Origin: Arachnomyces sp. PD_36
Taxonomy: Eukaryota; Ascomycota; Eurotiomycetes; Onygenales; Arachnomycetaceae
DNA length: 64,000 nt
Direction: 5' to 3'
NCBI GenBank assembly: GCA_032988195.1
Contig: JANTQE010000007.1
Location: 930,001 to 994,000 of the forward strand
The position numbers were made by a program, and so were the translations under genes. Numbering within the stretch: position 1 is the first letter of the stretch; each line of letters starts with the position of its first letter. Below are positions 12,629 through 23,159 of this stretch, piece by piece. The notes beneath the pieces are model-generated. The model searched no databases, was not told where the DNA came from, and was given only the letters and a program-made list of their open reading frames with translations.

Positions 12629-14856
12629 GACGAGAGTTTATCAAAAAAAAAAGAAAATGAGAAAAACACATAAAAAAGTGTTGTTTTATTTAAGTTAATC
12701 ATTGAGACAACGATTTTAGAAAGAAAAGAATGATGTTATAAATCTATGACGCAGTTACAAAATTTCTGAAAATTATTAATTCTGAGAAAAGACTGAAAGA
12801 AATTCTGAGAACAGCAAAGAAATTCTTATTATCAAAAAAAAACAACTCAAGACGTCGAAAATTATGTGATTGATAGCTACGATAGCTTGAACTTGACTAA
12901 TTATCATCACTAACACGATAGTTTGATAACTGTGATCGAGTGAAATTAATAAAGTTATTCTCGCTATCAAGAGATATTACATCATGTATTTAAGAACGCT
13001 CATTATTCTTAGAATCAAGAGACTTATTTTCTTGATCGTGTTCAATTCTTATTATCAACAAAACAATAACATTGATTATACTTATTGTTCATATATTTCT
13101 ACACTGTTAAGAGATTTTTTTTTACTAGTTTTATATACTTGTACGTCGAGCATACTGTCAATCTAGCTATTCTTCAAGAACATTACAAAATCTTAGTTAT
13201 TCTCAGTGTAAGCATTACATTGTTTTGATTATAAAGCACTCGACATCGCTTCGATCTCACATCATTGAGACGTGTTACGAGACAAGATTAGAACGATTCA
13301 TAACATTATTTATCATGAGTTCTCTCTTTATCTTAAGCTTGTTGATTACAAGAGTAGCAGAGCTAACAAGAACATCGATGACATTAAAAATACAAGTGTT
13401 ATTGAAAAATCTGACAATGTCGATGATAGCTGCAGCGAAAATATTTTTGCGACAACGATTCTCAAAATAAATGATTTGCTTTAAACGACTGACAATCTCA
13501 CTGCAAAAAATGACGAACTGCTTGTAAAATATAATGACGTTATTGTTTTAAACAATCATCAAACGTTGCATTTCGTGACTGAGTCAATGATACAATTTTT
13601 TCTTTCATTTCACGACAGCAAGCTTAGATTTTTAAGTCAGATAAGCGAATTTCGCATGAAACTTTTGAAAAAAAGTGTTTCGCATAAACAAACTTCGAAA
13701 CTTACTTTTGATCTCAATGATTTGATTCGAGTTATGATAAATAATGATCAAATGCGTCAGAATCTTCGTATTATTTTAATAAGTTTAAGAGTGTTCGAGA
13801 CTGCTGCAAATTAGAATATACTTTGTAACTTTGTTTTTAAAACAACTCATGACATAAATGACACGAGCGAGAAAAATAAAATAATGATTGATGTTGTTGA
13901 TAAACTTGTGATTAATTTTCATTTTTCATATCTTGAAAATAAAGCTCTTGTCATTGCTAAGCATAAAAATGTTGAACATTTTGACTAATTTATGAGACTC
14001 AATTTCGAAAACGATACGAGTGTCAATGAGTCAAAATCGCATATAATTGTTAAAAATTTGAAAGACATTGTGTTGCTTGATAACTTTTTTCAATTAAGAG
14101 CTGAGTTGATTTTTTTTTGCAATTAAAACGTTCATTTGAGCTTCATGAGCATTCTCATCTTATCGATGCAACTTGTTCATCTTTATAAAAACGTTGTTCA
14201 AGAGATTGTACAAGTTCTTCACGTTATCATGAATTGTTATTACAAAATTTTTCTTGATCATATATGAATCATCGATTTAAATCGTCAACAAGAAACGAGA
14301 AAGTCGAGATTTTTGAACAAATTTTAAAAAAAAATTTTCGAAAGAGTCTTGAGCTGACAGCTTCTTGATGAAAGATTTAATAACGAGAATCTCAATGACA
14401 TCTCTAATCATGATGCTTAATTAGCAATAAGAGTTCAAAAGAAATTTTGAAAATTTGAATTCGAGATTCGATTTTGAAAACTGAAGACAAATTGAGAAAA
14501 CTAAAAGCATCATGATGATTAATTCAAGACAATTTGTAAAAAGAAGAATAAGCTTTGTTTTATGTTATGATCTGATTCAGCATTACGAAGTTAAGAAAAC
14601 TTGTGTCATTAAATGCGCTCTAACTAGAGAAAACAAAGCTGAAAAAAGAAAGAAAAAAAAAAAAAAAAAAAAAAAAAACTATTTGTACATGAAAACTCGA
14701 TGACAAATTTCGTCAAGAAAACAGTGAATGAAAACAGTGAATGTAAAGAAAAACTCTCACTTATCTCTTTCAAGTCAAATTTTCTTTCGAATTCTCATTT
14801 CATCTCAAACTGATGAGTCTCGAAGAATAGTAACATCGCAATTAAAAATTAAATAA
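12629..14856. other. Unassigned degenerate sequence between Gypsy integrase and LTR B
   Basis: This stretch shares the CC/GG-free composition of the block. Short frames at 13,272-13,484 and 13,566-13,814 look protein-like (Leu, Ser and Asp rich) but carry no domain I recognise. A run of 26 A residues lies at 14,653-14,678. The region could be the 5' part of the third Gypsy element that resumes at 15,681, split by LTR B, but I cannot show this from motifs. Confidence 0.4.
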
Positions 14857-15680
14857 TGTTAAAAATCTAAGTCTCGAGAGTAGAAATATATATATAAGAA
14901 CGATAGACAGAAATAAATATGTGTATGACTCAACAGTGATTGATGTGACGAGAGCAAAAAATAAATCTCGCAAAATATGAGTTGATGTTGCGAGAGCAAA
15001 GATAGATCTCGCAAAAAGTATGATTCAGTGATGAAATGATATTTCGTGATAAAAGAATAATGTAAGATATGATTTAGAAATATACGAGACTGAACGCTGA
15101 TCATCAGAATATCTGAGAGCTCGCGTTTCTTTTGAAAATTTCTTCATTCGTCAAGTTCTCTTGAAAAAAGATCGTAAGAGATAGCATTCTTTTTACGATG
15201 ATCAATAGAGTTCTCTTTTAAAATCAGATGCATAGTGAATGTGAGTTTTTTTTGATGAGAGTTTTTTACTTCTGAACATAATCGAGTTCTCTCACGCGAA
15301 AGTTAATATTTTTTCGTCGTGATTGAGTTTTTTTTGACGAAAGCTTTCTACTTCTGAGCATAATCGAGTCTCTCTTACGCGAGAGCTAATATCTCTTCGT
15401 CGTGATTGATATTTTCGTGTGAGAGTTAAACTCTCTTAACATGATCGAGCAATTTTATGCGAGAGCTCTCGTTTCTTGACACGATTACGCTTTCTCTCGC
15501 GAGTGAGTATCTTCTCTGACAGTGCTCATGCAAAAGCAACGTCTCTGTTTTTTCAATGTCTTTGTCGTGTTTTCATGATGAGACATCTCTTCTGAATGTG
15601 CTTATGCGAGAGCAACGTTCTTGTTCTTTCAGTATTTTTGACATGCTCTTGCTATGACTTACGTATGTTGTTTTCTAACA
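14857..15680 (+). repeat. LTR copy B (824 bp), flanked by AATAA repeats
   Basis: The copy has TGTTA/TAACA ends and matches LTR A along its length. It is less mutated: where A has TCACAAAA or GAAAGC, B has TCGCAAAA or GAGAGC. It is longer mainly because of an internal tandem duplication (15,243-15,407). The five bases on each side, 14,852-14,856 and 15,681-15,685, are both AATAA. That fits a 5-bp target-site duplication of a solo LTR, although such an AT-only match could be chance in this sequence. Confidence 0.85.
15243..15407 (+). repeat. 82-83 bp tandem duplication inside LTR B
   Basis: Two adjacent copies begin GAGTTTTTTTTGA, at 15,243 and 15,325. Both run through ACTTCTGA(A/G)CATAATCGAGT and end in TCGTCGTGATT. 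LTR A has only one copy of this unit (roughly 6,385-6,470). The copies differ mostly by transitions, so the duplication predates at least part of the mutation. Confidence 0.8.
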
Positions 15681-16129
15681 AATAAGTCGAGTCTCGAAAA
15701 TAAATAACGTCGATGTTGAAGATTAAACAGAGTCAGAGTCTAACAAAATTAAAAATGAAAAGTTTTGTAACTCTCAGTTCGAAATTTTGTGAAAAAAAAA
15801 ATCGAAAGTTCATAAAATTTTTTCTGATGAGAACAGAGTCTCACGAACAAATTTTCAAAAGATTTGAAATTACAAGTATTGTCGCAGAAAAAGAATTTTT
15901 ATTTAAGATCTCATAAAATTTAATGCAGAGACTTTCAAGTCTTTTTATAAAAAATGTTCACGCTAAAAAGATACGTGAAAAGTTGTTTGAAGTAATTAAT
16001 TAAATATCAAAAAAGAAAATAGATTTATGAACAAATGAAAGTAACATTTTGCAAAAACAAGAGATTTTTTATATTCTTGAGATTAGAGACTTACAGTTAA
16101 AATTAATAAAAAAACATTATAATGCTTTG

Positions 16130-17284
16130 TTAGCTGATCATTTTGCATTTATGAAAACGTTGAATCTTTTGCAACGCAAATATTATTGATTAAACATGAA
16201 AAAGTAAATGAAAAACTTTTATGACGCTTATAACGTGTGTCAAAATAATTAAGTAATTCATAAAAAATTTTACAAAAAATTGCAGTTTTTATTTATACTC
16301 GCGAATTGCTGACTTGATATAAGCATGAATTTCATTATGAATTTGTCAATTAATATATTTTATGAAAAGATTGAATATAATTACATTTTAATAATTGTGA
16401 ATCGATTCTCGAAAATAATTCAATTTATTTCAACTTGCAAGAACATTATCTCGAAATAATTAATTCAAGTTTTGATTCACGAGATTTTCTTCGTTCATAA
16501 GTTCTCGAAAAGCATTGTGTTTGATTAAGAATTCATTTTCGCAAGTAACTTTTAAGCGAGTTTACTTTATATGTTAAATATTGCGAAAGACATGAACATT
16601 ACGTTTCATTTTCAAACGAATAATTAAACAAAAAGACTAAATAATGCGTTTAAGCAATATTTGCGAGCATATATTAATTATGATTAAAATAATTAAATTT
16701 TTTACTTATTTTTTGCGAAATGTGTTTATAATAACTTCAAGCATTTTACGATAAGAAATTTCTTATTTCAAGTCATTTACGAGCGTAATTCAAAGAATGA
16801 TTTTTAAAATCTCGCAAAAATGAAAATCAATGTCAAGAAAATAATTGTAAAAAAGACTGATAGAATGAAAATTACAAAGAATTTCGTATGTCAAACGTTA
16901 AAACAAGTTCAGAAATATTAAAACACTTATTATAACAAAAAACACATCGCAAAAAATTTTATAAAAAAACAAAAAATATGACTTGATTTTTGTGACATGA
17001 AAACAAAACGACTCAATAAAAAATTGAAATTGCGAAAAGTAAATTTCTGTTATATTATCAAAAAAATGAATTCGCAAATTTATAAATTGAATCTGTCATC
17101 AAAATTTAGAACTCACAATGTTTTTTATGTTTTCAAGATTCATGAGCACAAAAAAATGAAAAAAATTGAATTAAACGCTCATTATCTCATTCATGAGATT
17201 TCAGAGAAACATCAAGAATATATAATTTATAAGTTGATTAATTTCTTTAAAAAAAGAAAACAACTCATGTATAAGATTCGCTAA
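16130..17284 (+). pseudogene. Third Gypsy integrase with chromodomain-like end (stops)
   Basis: A plus-strand frame with many stops starts with an H2C2-like remnant (ADHFAFMKTLNLLQRKYY). It continues with MNFIMNLS...ILIIVNRFSKIIQFIS, the equivalent of MDFITGLP...VVVDRFSKMAHF, and SKSIVFD (SIVSDRG). The last open part (16,997-17,284) has RKVNFCYIIKKMNSQIYKL, RTHNVFYVF (HNVFHVS) and QLMYKIR, which fits a chromodomain core. It differs from the integrase at 11-12 kb, so this is a separate element. Its upstream part is interrupted by LTR B or lost. Confidence 0.85.
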
Positions 17285-20000
17285 GTTAATTACAAAAAAA
17301 AAAAGAAGTTTACGAAAAAATTTTATAAAAATCTTAGACATTTGACTCAAAAACTAAAACAGTTTTATTTCACAAATTTTAAAAAATTAAATGAGAAATG
17401 TTTTAAATAAAACTACGTGATAATCGCGAATCAAGAAAAAGTTTAATGAAAAAAAATTTTATTAATTAAAAACTAAAAGCTAAAATATTAAAATGACTTA
17501 TAAGAAAACAAAAACAAGATGTTAAAAAACTTGAAAACAAAAACAAAACATGATGCTCGCAAATGAAAAAAAGAAAAAAATAAAAATTTAATAATTATTC
17601 ATAAAATTACAAATGTACTGTTTGTAAAAAAAACAATTATTGCATTTTGCGTTATGATTTTTAAAAATGCACATGTGAAAAAGCAAAATAGCATTAGTTT
17701 TCGCGCAAAAAGCACAAAAAACGAGTAAAATATTTTTAAAACAAGTTATCAGATACGTTTCACAAAATTGAAAATAATTAATGAATTGTTTGAAATTGAA
17801 TTGAATTTGTAAGTAAAACATAAAAACACGCTGAATAAATTTAAGCATTCAAGTTATCTCGCGAATAATAAATTTAACAATTTCTTTATTGCGAAAACAA
17901 AAAAGCTCGAGAATTCAATCATGAAAATCTTAATAAGAAACAAGAATGCTCTCAAAATTGACATGTACAAATTGTCAAAACTGATTAACATTAACATCAG
18001 TGTTTGAAAAAAAAATCAAGATTAAATCATTATATTTGCGAATCTGATTGATTTAAAAAATCATGTGAAAATACTAAAAGAAATTAACATGTTTCGCAAG
18101 AAATAAAAACGTTTCGCAAAAAATTTACAAAGACATCTACGACGACAATGTTTGTTACAATAAAACAAAAAATCGCGTTGTGAGAATTCTCATTAAAAAA
18201 ATAACTTTTGCAAAAAAAAAAAGCTGATCATTAAAATCTTACTCAATAATCAAGAAATCAGAGTCAGCGAAGAATTTTTGAAAAGAATTAACAAAAAACT
18301 CAGTTTCAAAAGTGTTAAACACATCAAAGTCAAAAATAATTTTGCGAAAAAAAATTGCTCATTAAAATTTTATTCAATAACAAAAAAGACTGAGTCAGCA
18401 AAAAAATTTTGAAAAGATTCGAGAATGCTGAGCACGTTGAAATTAATATTAAAGTCGATTTTACGAAACAAAACAGCAAAAAAAGTTTTAAAAAAATCAA
18501 AATTAAAAAGAGCGCAATTATGAGAGTTGTTCGCAATAAAATCAAAAAAAACAATTTTAAACGAATTAAAATTTGCGAAATCAAAAAATGAAATAATGCG
18601 CTGATAACACACGCTCGTGAAAAACTGATTAAATTTTGAAAAAGACAATAATTAAAAATAATTAAAAACAAATATCTCACTGCTTTAAAAAAGAGAGAGA
18701 TTGATATTGAAATTGACAAAAATATTGAAAGATAAACTTATTATGCGCTAATAAATATCGTTAAATAAGTACTTGACATGAGTTAGAGTTTAAATTTGCG
18801 AATTGTTAAATTTGAATTAAAAAAGTGTTAATAAGCTGAAAATGTTTTAAAAACAAAAGAACTTACTCGAACTTGAAAATTAGCAATCAACTCATTGTTT
18901 GCGAAAAAATTATTCATAATTGCGAGAAACAAGAATGAAAACGATGTTAATAATTAAAAAAAAAATCTCTCAATTTAACAAGAAATCGAGAAAGTATTTA
19001 TATCTGAGAACTCAATGTTTGAGAGTCAAAAACAGTGAATAAAAGTAATGAATGAATCTTATTGTCAAAATTTCATTTTCTTGTTTGAGTATCATACAAT
19101 TAATGACAAGAAAAAATCATGCGAAATTAAGTGAGATTATGTTCGCGAAAAAATGAATGAGATGTTTTCAAAAAAAATTAAAAATCTGATAATTTCGCAA
19201 AGATTTAAAAGATCAAAAATAGAAAATAATCATAATAAAAAATGTTTCGCGAAATAATTATAAAGCAAGATAATGTTTCATTAAAAAGTTTACAAAAAAA
19301 ATAAAACTCACAAAAAGAACGTAATTCATTCATTTATTGTACAATCATTAACATTGATATGAAATGATATTATAAAAAAGACTATGATTTCGCGAATACA
19401 ATAAAAACACTTTTTTTTTTTCGCGAAACATTTTTTTCTCATAAGATTTTGTTTTGCGATTTTTTATGAAGACTTATCGCATGTAAATAAATATATTTTT
19501 TCTTTCTTTTTAATTGCGTCTCAAAAAACTTCGATTTAAAAAGAGAGAGTTTTGTAAGAACTCGATTTTATATAATTTTGAGAGATATTCTCAAGTTTTT
19601 ACATGTTATTAAAGCTTCGCAAAATCACGAGATCAATTAAATAAATTGAATTATGTGATTTATGAACACATATAATTATTCATTAACATTGAATTTTGCA
19701 ACTCAGCGACAATATTATTATTGAACGTTAATTATTGTTAATTTTTATATTATTTTTTATTAATCTTGAACTTGATTATATCACATTTTGAGCGTAAACT
19801 CTTGAATATATTAACGATTCTCACAATAATATTTATTCAAGTATTAAAATTTCATCGTGATTTGCATTATTAAATACAATTTACGTATATTCAAAATGAC
19901 ATTTTTTTTTTATATTTTTCAAAATTCAACTAACGTCATTATTTTTAAGAATTTCATTGAGCAGCTTTTTCAACATTGTGAAAAATGATCAGAGTTAAAA
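17285..20000. other. Unassigned degenerate sequence after the third integrase
   Basis: The composition is the same CC/GG-free type. A long plus-strand frame with RIP-type stops spans about 18,220-19,600 and is rich in Lys, Glu, Asn and Ile. It includes a two-copy 44-codon repeat, listed separately. No domain is recognisable. It may be a gag-like or accessory region of another element. No intact gene is visible. Confidence 0.5.
18229..18460 (+). repeat. Two-copy, in-frame 132-bp repeat within a decayed ORF
   Basis: Unit 1 starts at 18,229 (ATTAAAATCTTACTCAATAA) and unit 2 at 18,361 (ATTAAAATTTTATTCAATAA). The offset of 132 bp equals 44 codons. In the common frame both read like IKIL(L/F)NN...VS(E/K)(E/K)...LKR followed by a KHIKV/EHVEI-like segment. 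The similarity survives heavy mutation, so the original protein probably contained a tandem domain repeat. The family is unknown. Confidence 0.55.
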
Positions 20001-20285
20001 TTTGTTCTAATCATAAATAACACGTTTTTTCATTACTCAAAACAAATTGAGCAAATATGCTTTAATGTAAAAGTTAAATTGATGTATTTTTCATCATACT
20101 TATCAAATTTAAATTCTATTGAAAAGTTCTTCGTTGAGTTAAAGACTTTTTTATCAGATAAAATTGACAAATTTATAAGAAAAATTGTGATCAAGAGTTT
20201 AATGATTTTCTTGAATAACACATTAATGTTGTTGATTCAAGAAAATGAAATGTCAAAAATCACTTTCGAAATACAAAACTCATAA
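20001..20285 (+). pseudogene. Tc1/mariner-like (DDE_3) transposase C-terminal remnant
   Basis: The frame reads LIINNTFFHY, IEQICFNVKVKLMYF, SSYLSNLNSIEKFF and VELKTF. It corresponds to the conserved C-terminal part of fungal Tc1/IS630-type transposases (MDNASFHH, PPYSPDLNPIEE, FAELK). All four Pro codons of that motif are now Ser (CCN to TCN), and the Asp of MDN and of SPD are Asn. This shows the mutated base was the first C of each CC. Only about 95 codons are open and the ends of the element were not located. Confidence 0.8.
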
Positions 20286-20909
20286 TTGAGAAGATGTACT
20301 GTAATTAGACAAATTGTTTAGAGAGAAAAATTGAAAATAAACATAATTTATTGATTAGTTTTTATTTTGACTAAAAAACATCTTAATGTTCTCGATGTGT
20401 ATTTTCGATTTCTCAAACTGTCGTGATCAATCATGACATGACAGAATATCTATTGAAATACTGATTTTGTTATCAGCAGCTTCTCTTAACACAGTCAGCT
20501 TCAAGATGTAAAGCAACAATATTAAATGATTTAGTCAAGTGTTCAATGCTTCGTCTAGTCACGATTCTGTTATCTCGAAACACGAACTCTCTACTTTTGT
20601 TTCATTTATGTTTTTAACCTGATATTCATGTGACTTGCATTAAGTTACCGGCAGCGTAAAAATAACATCAAAAAGCGAACCAATTATAAACTTACACGAA
20701 GCTAGGCACGGGATGCAATGGAAGGCAGCAGATTGTCCCTTGAGAATAATGAGCCTGCCTATCTGATCATTGCTGTCAGGCTTTGCTGGTGAACGGAGAA
20801 AACCAAGTCTGAGAATCACTTGAAGTTTGCGGATTAAATCAATTTTACTGCCAAAGTTTGATCCTTCTATCCAACGCCCATCAAGAAACCGAGAAAGAAA
20901 GCTATAGAT
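20286..20909. other. Boundary between mutated block and genic sequence
   Basis: The first about 330 bases are still CC/GG-free. From 20,617 CC and GG occur at normal frequency and GC content rises. No gene is recognised. The last about 270 bases probably contain the promoter or upstream exon sequence of the SET-domain gene. Confidence 0.6.
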
Positions 20910-21986
20910 ATGAACCATGGTATGCCAAAGTTCCTGGCCCGTTCAAAGCTTCGTAAACTGAAATTTTTTTTAGATGCGCGTCATCTCATTGAAGTCAAAG
21001 AAACACCGCCAAAAGGGTTGGGTGTCTTTGCAAAAGCCAACATACCTCGTGGCACCCGTGTGATTTCGGAGCCGGCTCTACTCAAGGTCACTCGCAAAGC
21101 CGGAAGCGCAAAAGATATTGTGCGAGCCTTCAAAAACCTCCCATTATCACAGCAAAATCTATACTTAGAGCTTTATGGATATGCGTGCGGTCTCTTCAAG
21201 CGCTCTGCTGAGCATGAGATGGGACAGAAGTGGCAACTAATTCCCGAATTGCATCGCACAGTGCTTGCCATCTACGCAGCAAACGCCTTCGGCGACGTGT
21301 TCTTGCTTGGTTCTCACATCAATCACTCATGCCTCCCAAATATTCACTTTGCGTACAATTCGGAGCTCGAGGAAGAGACTTTCCACGCTATACGCGACAT
21401 CACCGCAGGCGAAGAGCTTAGTATCATGTATATCTTGGGTACCAACCGTACTCGGAGCCAGCGTCAGGCAGAGCTGGACAAATGGGGATTTCAGTGCAAC
21501 TGCCTTGCATGCGAGGATACATTACAAGGTAGAGAAAGAGAAGAAAAGCGAGCGGAGTTGTTCGCTCTTGATCAAAAACTTGCTATGGACAAATACATTG
21601 GTACAGAAAAGTCATGCAGAAAGGCCCTGGAAACGGCACAGAGAATGGCAGCCATACAAAAATCCGAAGGCCTGTTGAGTAGAGAAATAGGAGTCTCGTA
21701 AGTAGTCTACCCTGATTTAGTTACCACTCTTACATTTCTTAGCTATCACGATGCGGCGAGGTACTCTCTGAAGTTGGGGAATCCAAAAATGGCCCTTTTA
21801 TGAGCTGAGAAAGAGCTGGAGATCGATCGTTACTGCGTCAGCGAAGATCATCCAGACTATATGAAAGGGCTCGAGATAGTGGGCCGGTTGAGAGCAGCGG
21901 CCGAGCTGTCAATTCCATTTGATGAAAATGTGACTGATTGGTTTGATTTGCGCGAACCCACTGCGGATTCGTGTATCATAATGTGA
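20910..21986 (+). pseudogene. SET-domain protein gene with an in-frame TGA
   Basis: The predicted product is a SET-domain methyltransferase-like protein (SMYD/SET5 style). Exon 1 is 20,910-21,697. It encodes an N-terminal GLGVFA/RGT(R) segment, the SET signature SHINHSCLPN (AdoMet and substrate site), GEELSIMY, and a post-SET Cys cluster (FQCNCLAC). A 45-bp GT..AG intron (21,698-21,742) joins it in frame to SYHDAARYSLKLG and then NPKMALL followed by TGA at 21,801-21,803. The same frame then continues 60 codons (AEKELEIDRY...SEDHPDY) to a TGA at 21,984. The stop sits where Trp (TGG) fits, a single G-to-A change. The protein may be truncated after the catalytic domain. The start is uncertain because an upstream exon is possible. 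Confidence 0.75.
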
Positions 21987-22842
21987 ATGTCGTTCAGTTC
22001 GATGGTACGGTTGCCTGAGTCAGGGTTGGAAGATAGTTTTTGAAGCTGGTTAGGTCTGCAATCTCTGTGGGGACGAAATAGGAAATAGAAATGGAGCTTT
22101 CCTGAGAAAATATGGCCCACTCCGGGGAGGTATCAAATGGGTATACATGGAAGCCGATTGCGGGAAGCACAGTATGTACTCCGCACTCATCAACTCGCTG
22201 CATTAAAACATTGCCCAAGAGCGGCATCGAAGTATTGACCTAGATTCTCTTCGTGACAAAGCAAGTACATACAGCAACAGTAAATACCAAGAAGGCCAAT
22301 GCGTCCAGCAGCAGTACTTAAACCCAATACTGTATAAACTGCAGACCAAGTAAACGTCGTTCTTGTATCACAGCTATGTATCTTATCAGGGTTGCGGATC
22401 TTAGGTTTGCCAACTCCTAGCTGACGAATTTTAGCCGAAGCTGATTATTATTTGGTTAACATTTGATCGGAATATTTTGAGCTTTGGACCTGGGAGCCAT
22501 GTTGCTTACCTATCCCCTCGAATGTACCATCTACCAGGACCATTGTTCTCTGCAAGGAGCCAGCAAGCCAGCAACGAAAGACCTAAGGTGTTGCAAGATG
22601 ATGGAAGTCTCATACTTAAGTATAACGACCATGGACTTTCTCCTTGACCCTAGCGCTCAATCTCGTAGGCAACTTGGCCCGTGCGTGTTGCCAAATTAGT
22701 GAGACGCGTGAGACACGTGACCTATTATGTGACGAGGCTGTGCCAAAACTAAACACAGCCAGCTTGTCCCGCACAACAAAGCTTCACTGCATTTTATCAA
22801 ACATCAACCGCCTCATACTATATACTTTATCTTTTAAATACA
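21987..22842. other. Intergenic, no gene recognised
   Basis: Only short frames without domains are present on either strand. Composition is ordinary, with CC and GG present. Nothing supports a gene or RNA. Confidence 0.5.
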
Positions 22843-23070
22843 ATGTGTGAATGGGCTTGCAGAACCTACGCATCTTGTCGACGTAATCCCAAACACGAAA
22901 TCCGCCACCATATTAATCGTTGTCAACCTGCAATTCAAAACAACATGCCCTGCATCCCAGCAAGCGGACATCAGAGGGATTTACCACTTGCTCGCGACAT
23001 TCAGGATACGAACATAGCTGGAGATTGTCCTGTTTGTGAAGGAAACACGCCAGCTAATTCGTCTGACTGA
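22843..23070 (+). CDS. Small Cys/His-containing hypothetical protein
   Basis: This is a 75-codon frame from an ATG to TGA. It begins MCEWACRTYASC and contains repeated Cys and His (NRCQP, MPCIP, GHQRDL) and a terminal CPVC. Small proteins of this general look, with spaced Cys and His, occur in fungal genomes and are often left as hypothetical. No domain is certain and no intron is needed. It could be a genuine short gene of the transition zone or a chance ORF. Neighbours give no functional clue. Confidence 0.45.
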   Translation: MCEWACRTYASCRRNPKHEIRHHINRCQPAIQNNMPCIPASGHQRDLPLARDIQDTNIAGDCPVCEGNTPANSSD

Positions 23071-23159
23071 TACCGGTACGTTTGTCTGTCCCCCAACGTG
23101 TATCTAGAGATCGCGGTTGAGCCTGCTTACGGCCTACATCTCCAAGATCCGTGAATGTG

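Larger units (their letters stand above)
5989..15680 (+). mobile_element. Degenerate Ty3/Gypsy chromovirus, plus strand (LTR A to LTR B)
   Basis: Two direct LTR-like copies enclose about 8.1 kb with gag (6,853-7,446), reverse transcriptase and RNase H (about 9,440-10,616), and integrase plus chromodomain-like tail (about 10,930-12,024), in Gypsy order. The right boundary is uncertain. LTR B is flanked on both sides by AATAA, no polypurine tract is visible directly before it, and the bases before LTR A (CAGAA) do not match. LTR B may therefore be a separate solo LTR, with the element's own 3' end lost or unrecognised between 12.7 and 14.8 kb. Confidence 0.75.
1..20616. repeat. AT-rich, hypermutated transposon block with no CC/GG dinucleotides
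   Basis: This block is very AT-rich and made of degenerate transposable elements on both strands. Reading it line by line I found no CC and no GG dinucleotide. CA, TG, CT, AG and CG are all still common, for example in many TCGCG and ACGA stretches. The first CC appears at 20,617-20,618 and normal composition follows. Recognisable retrotransposon and transposase frames inside it carry many stops and typical C-to-T and G-to-A replacements (Pro to Ser, Glu to Lys, Trp to stop). RIP-like mutation is the natural explanation, but canonical RIP acts mainly on CpA, so total loss of CC/GG is unusual. The left end of the block lies outside the window. Confidence 0.9.

Noticed and set aside
14653..14678. 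26-base A run, considered as a LINE poly-A tail
   Set aside because: No LINE reverse transcriptase is visible upstream, and purine tracts become A runs by G-to-A mutation in this block.
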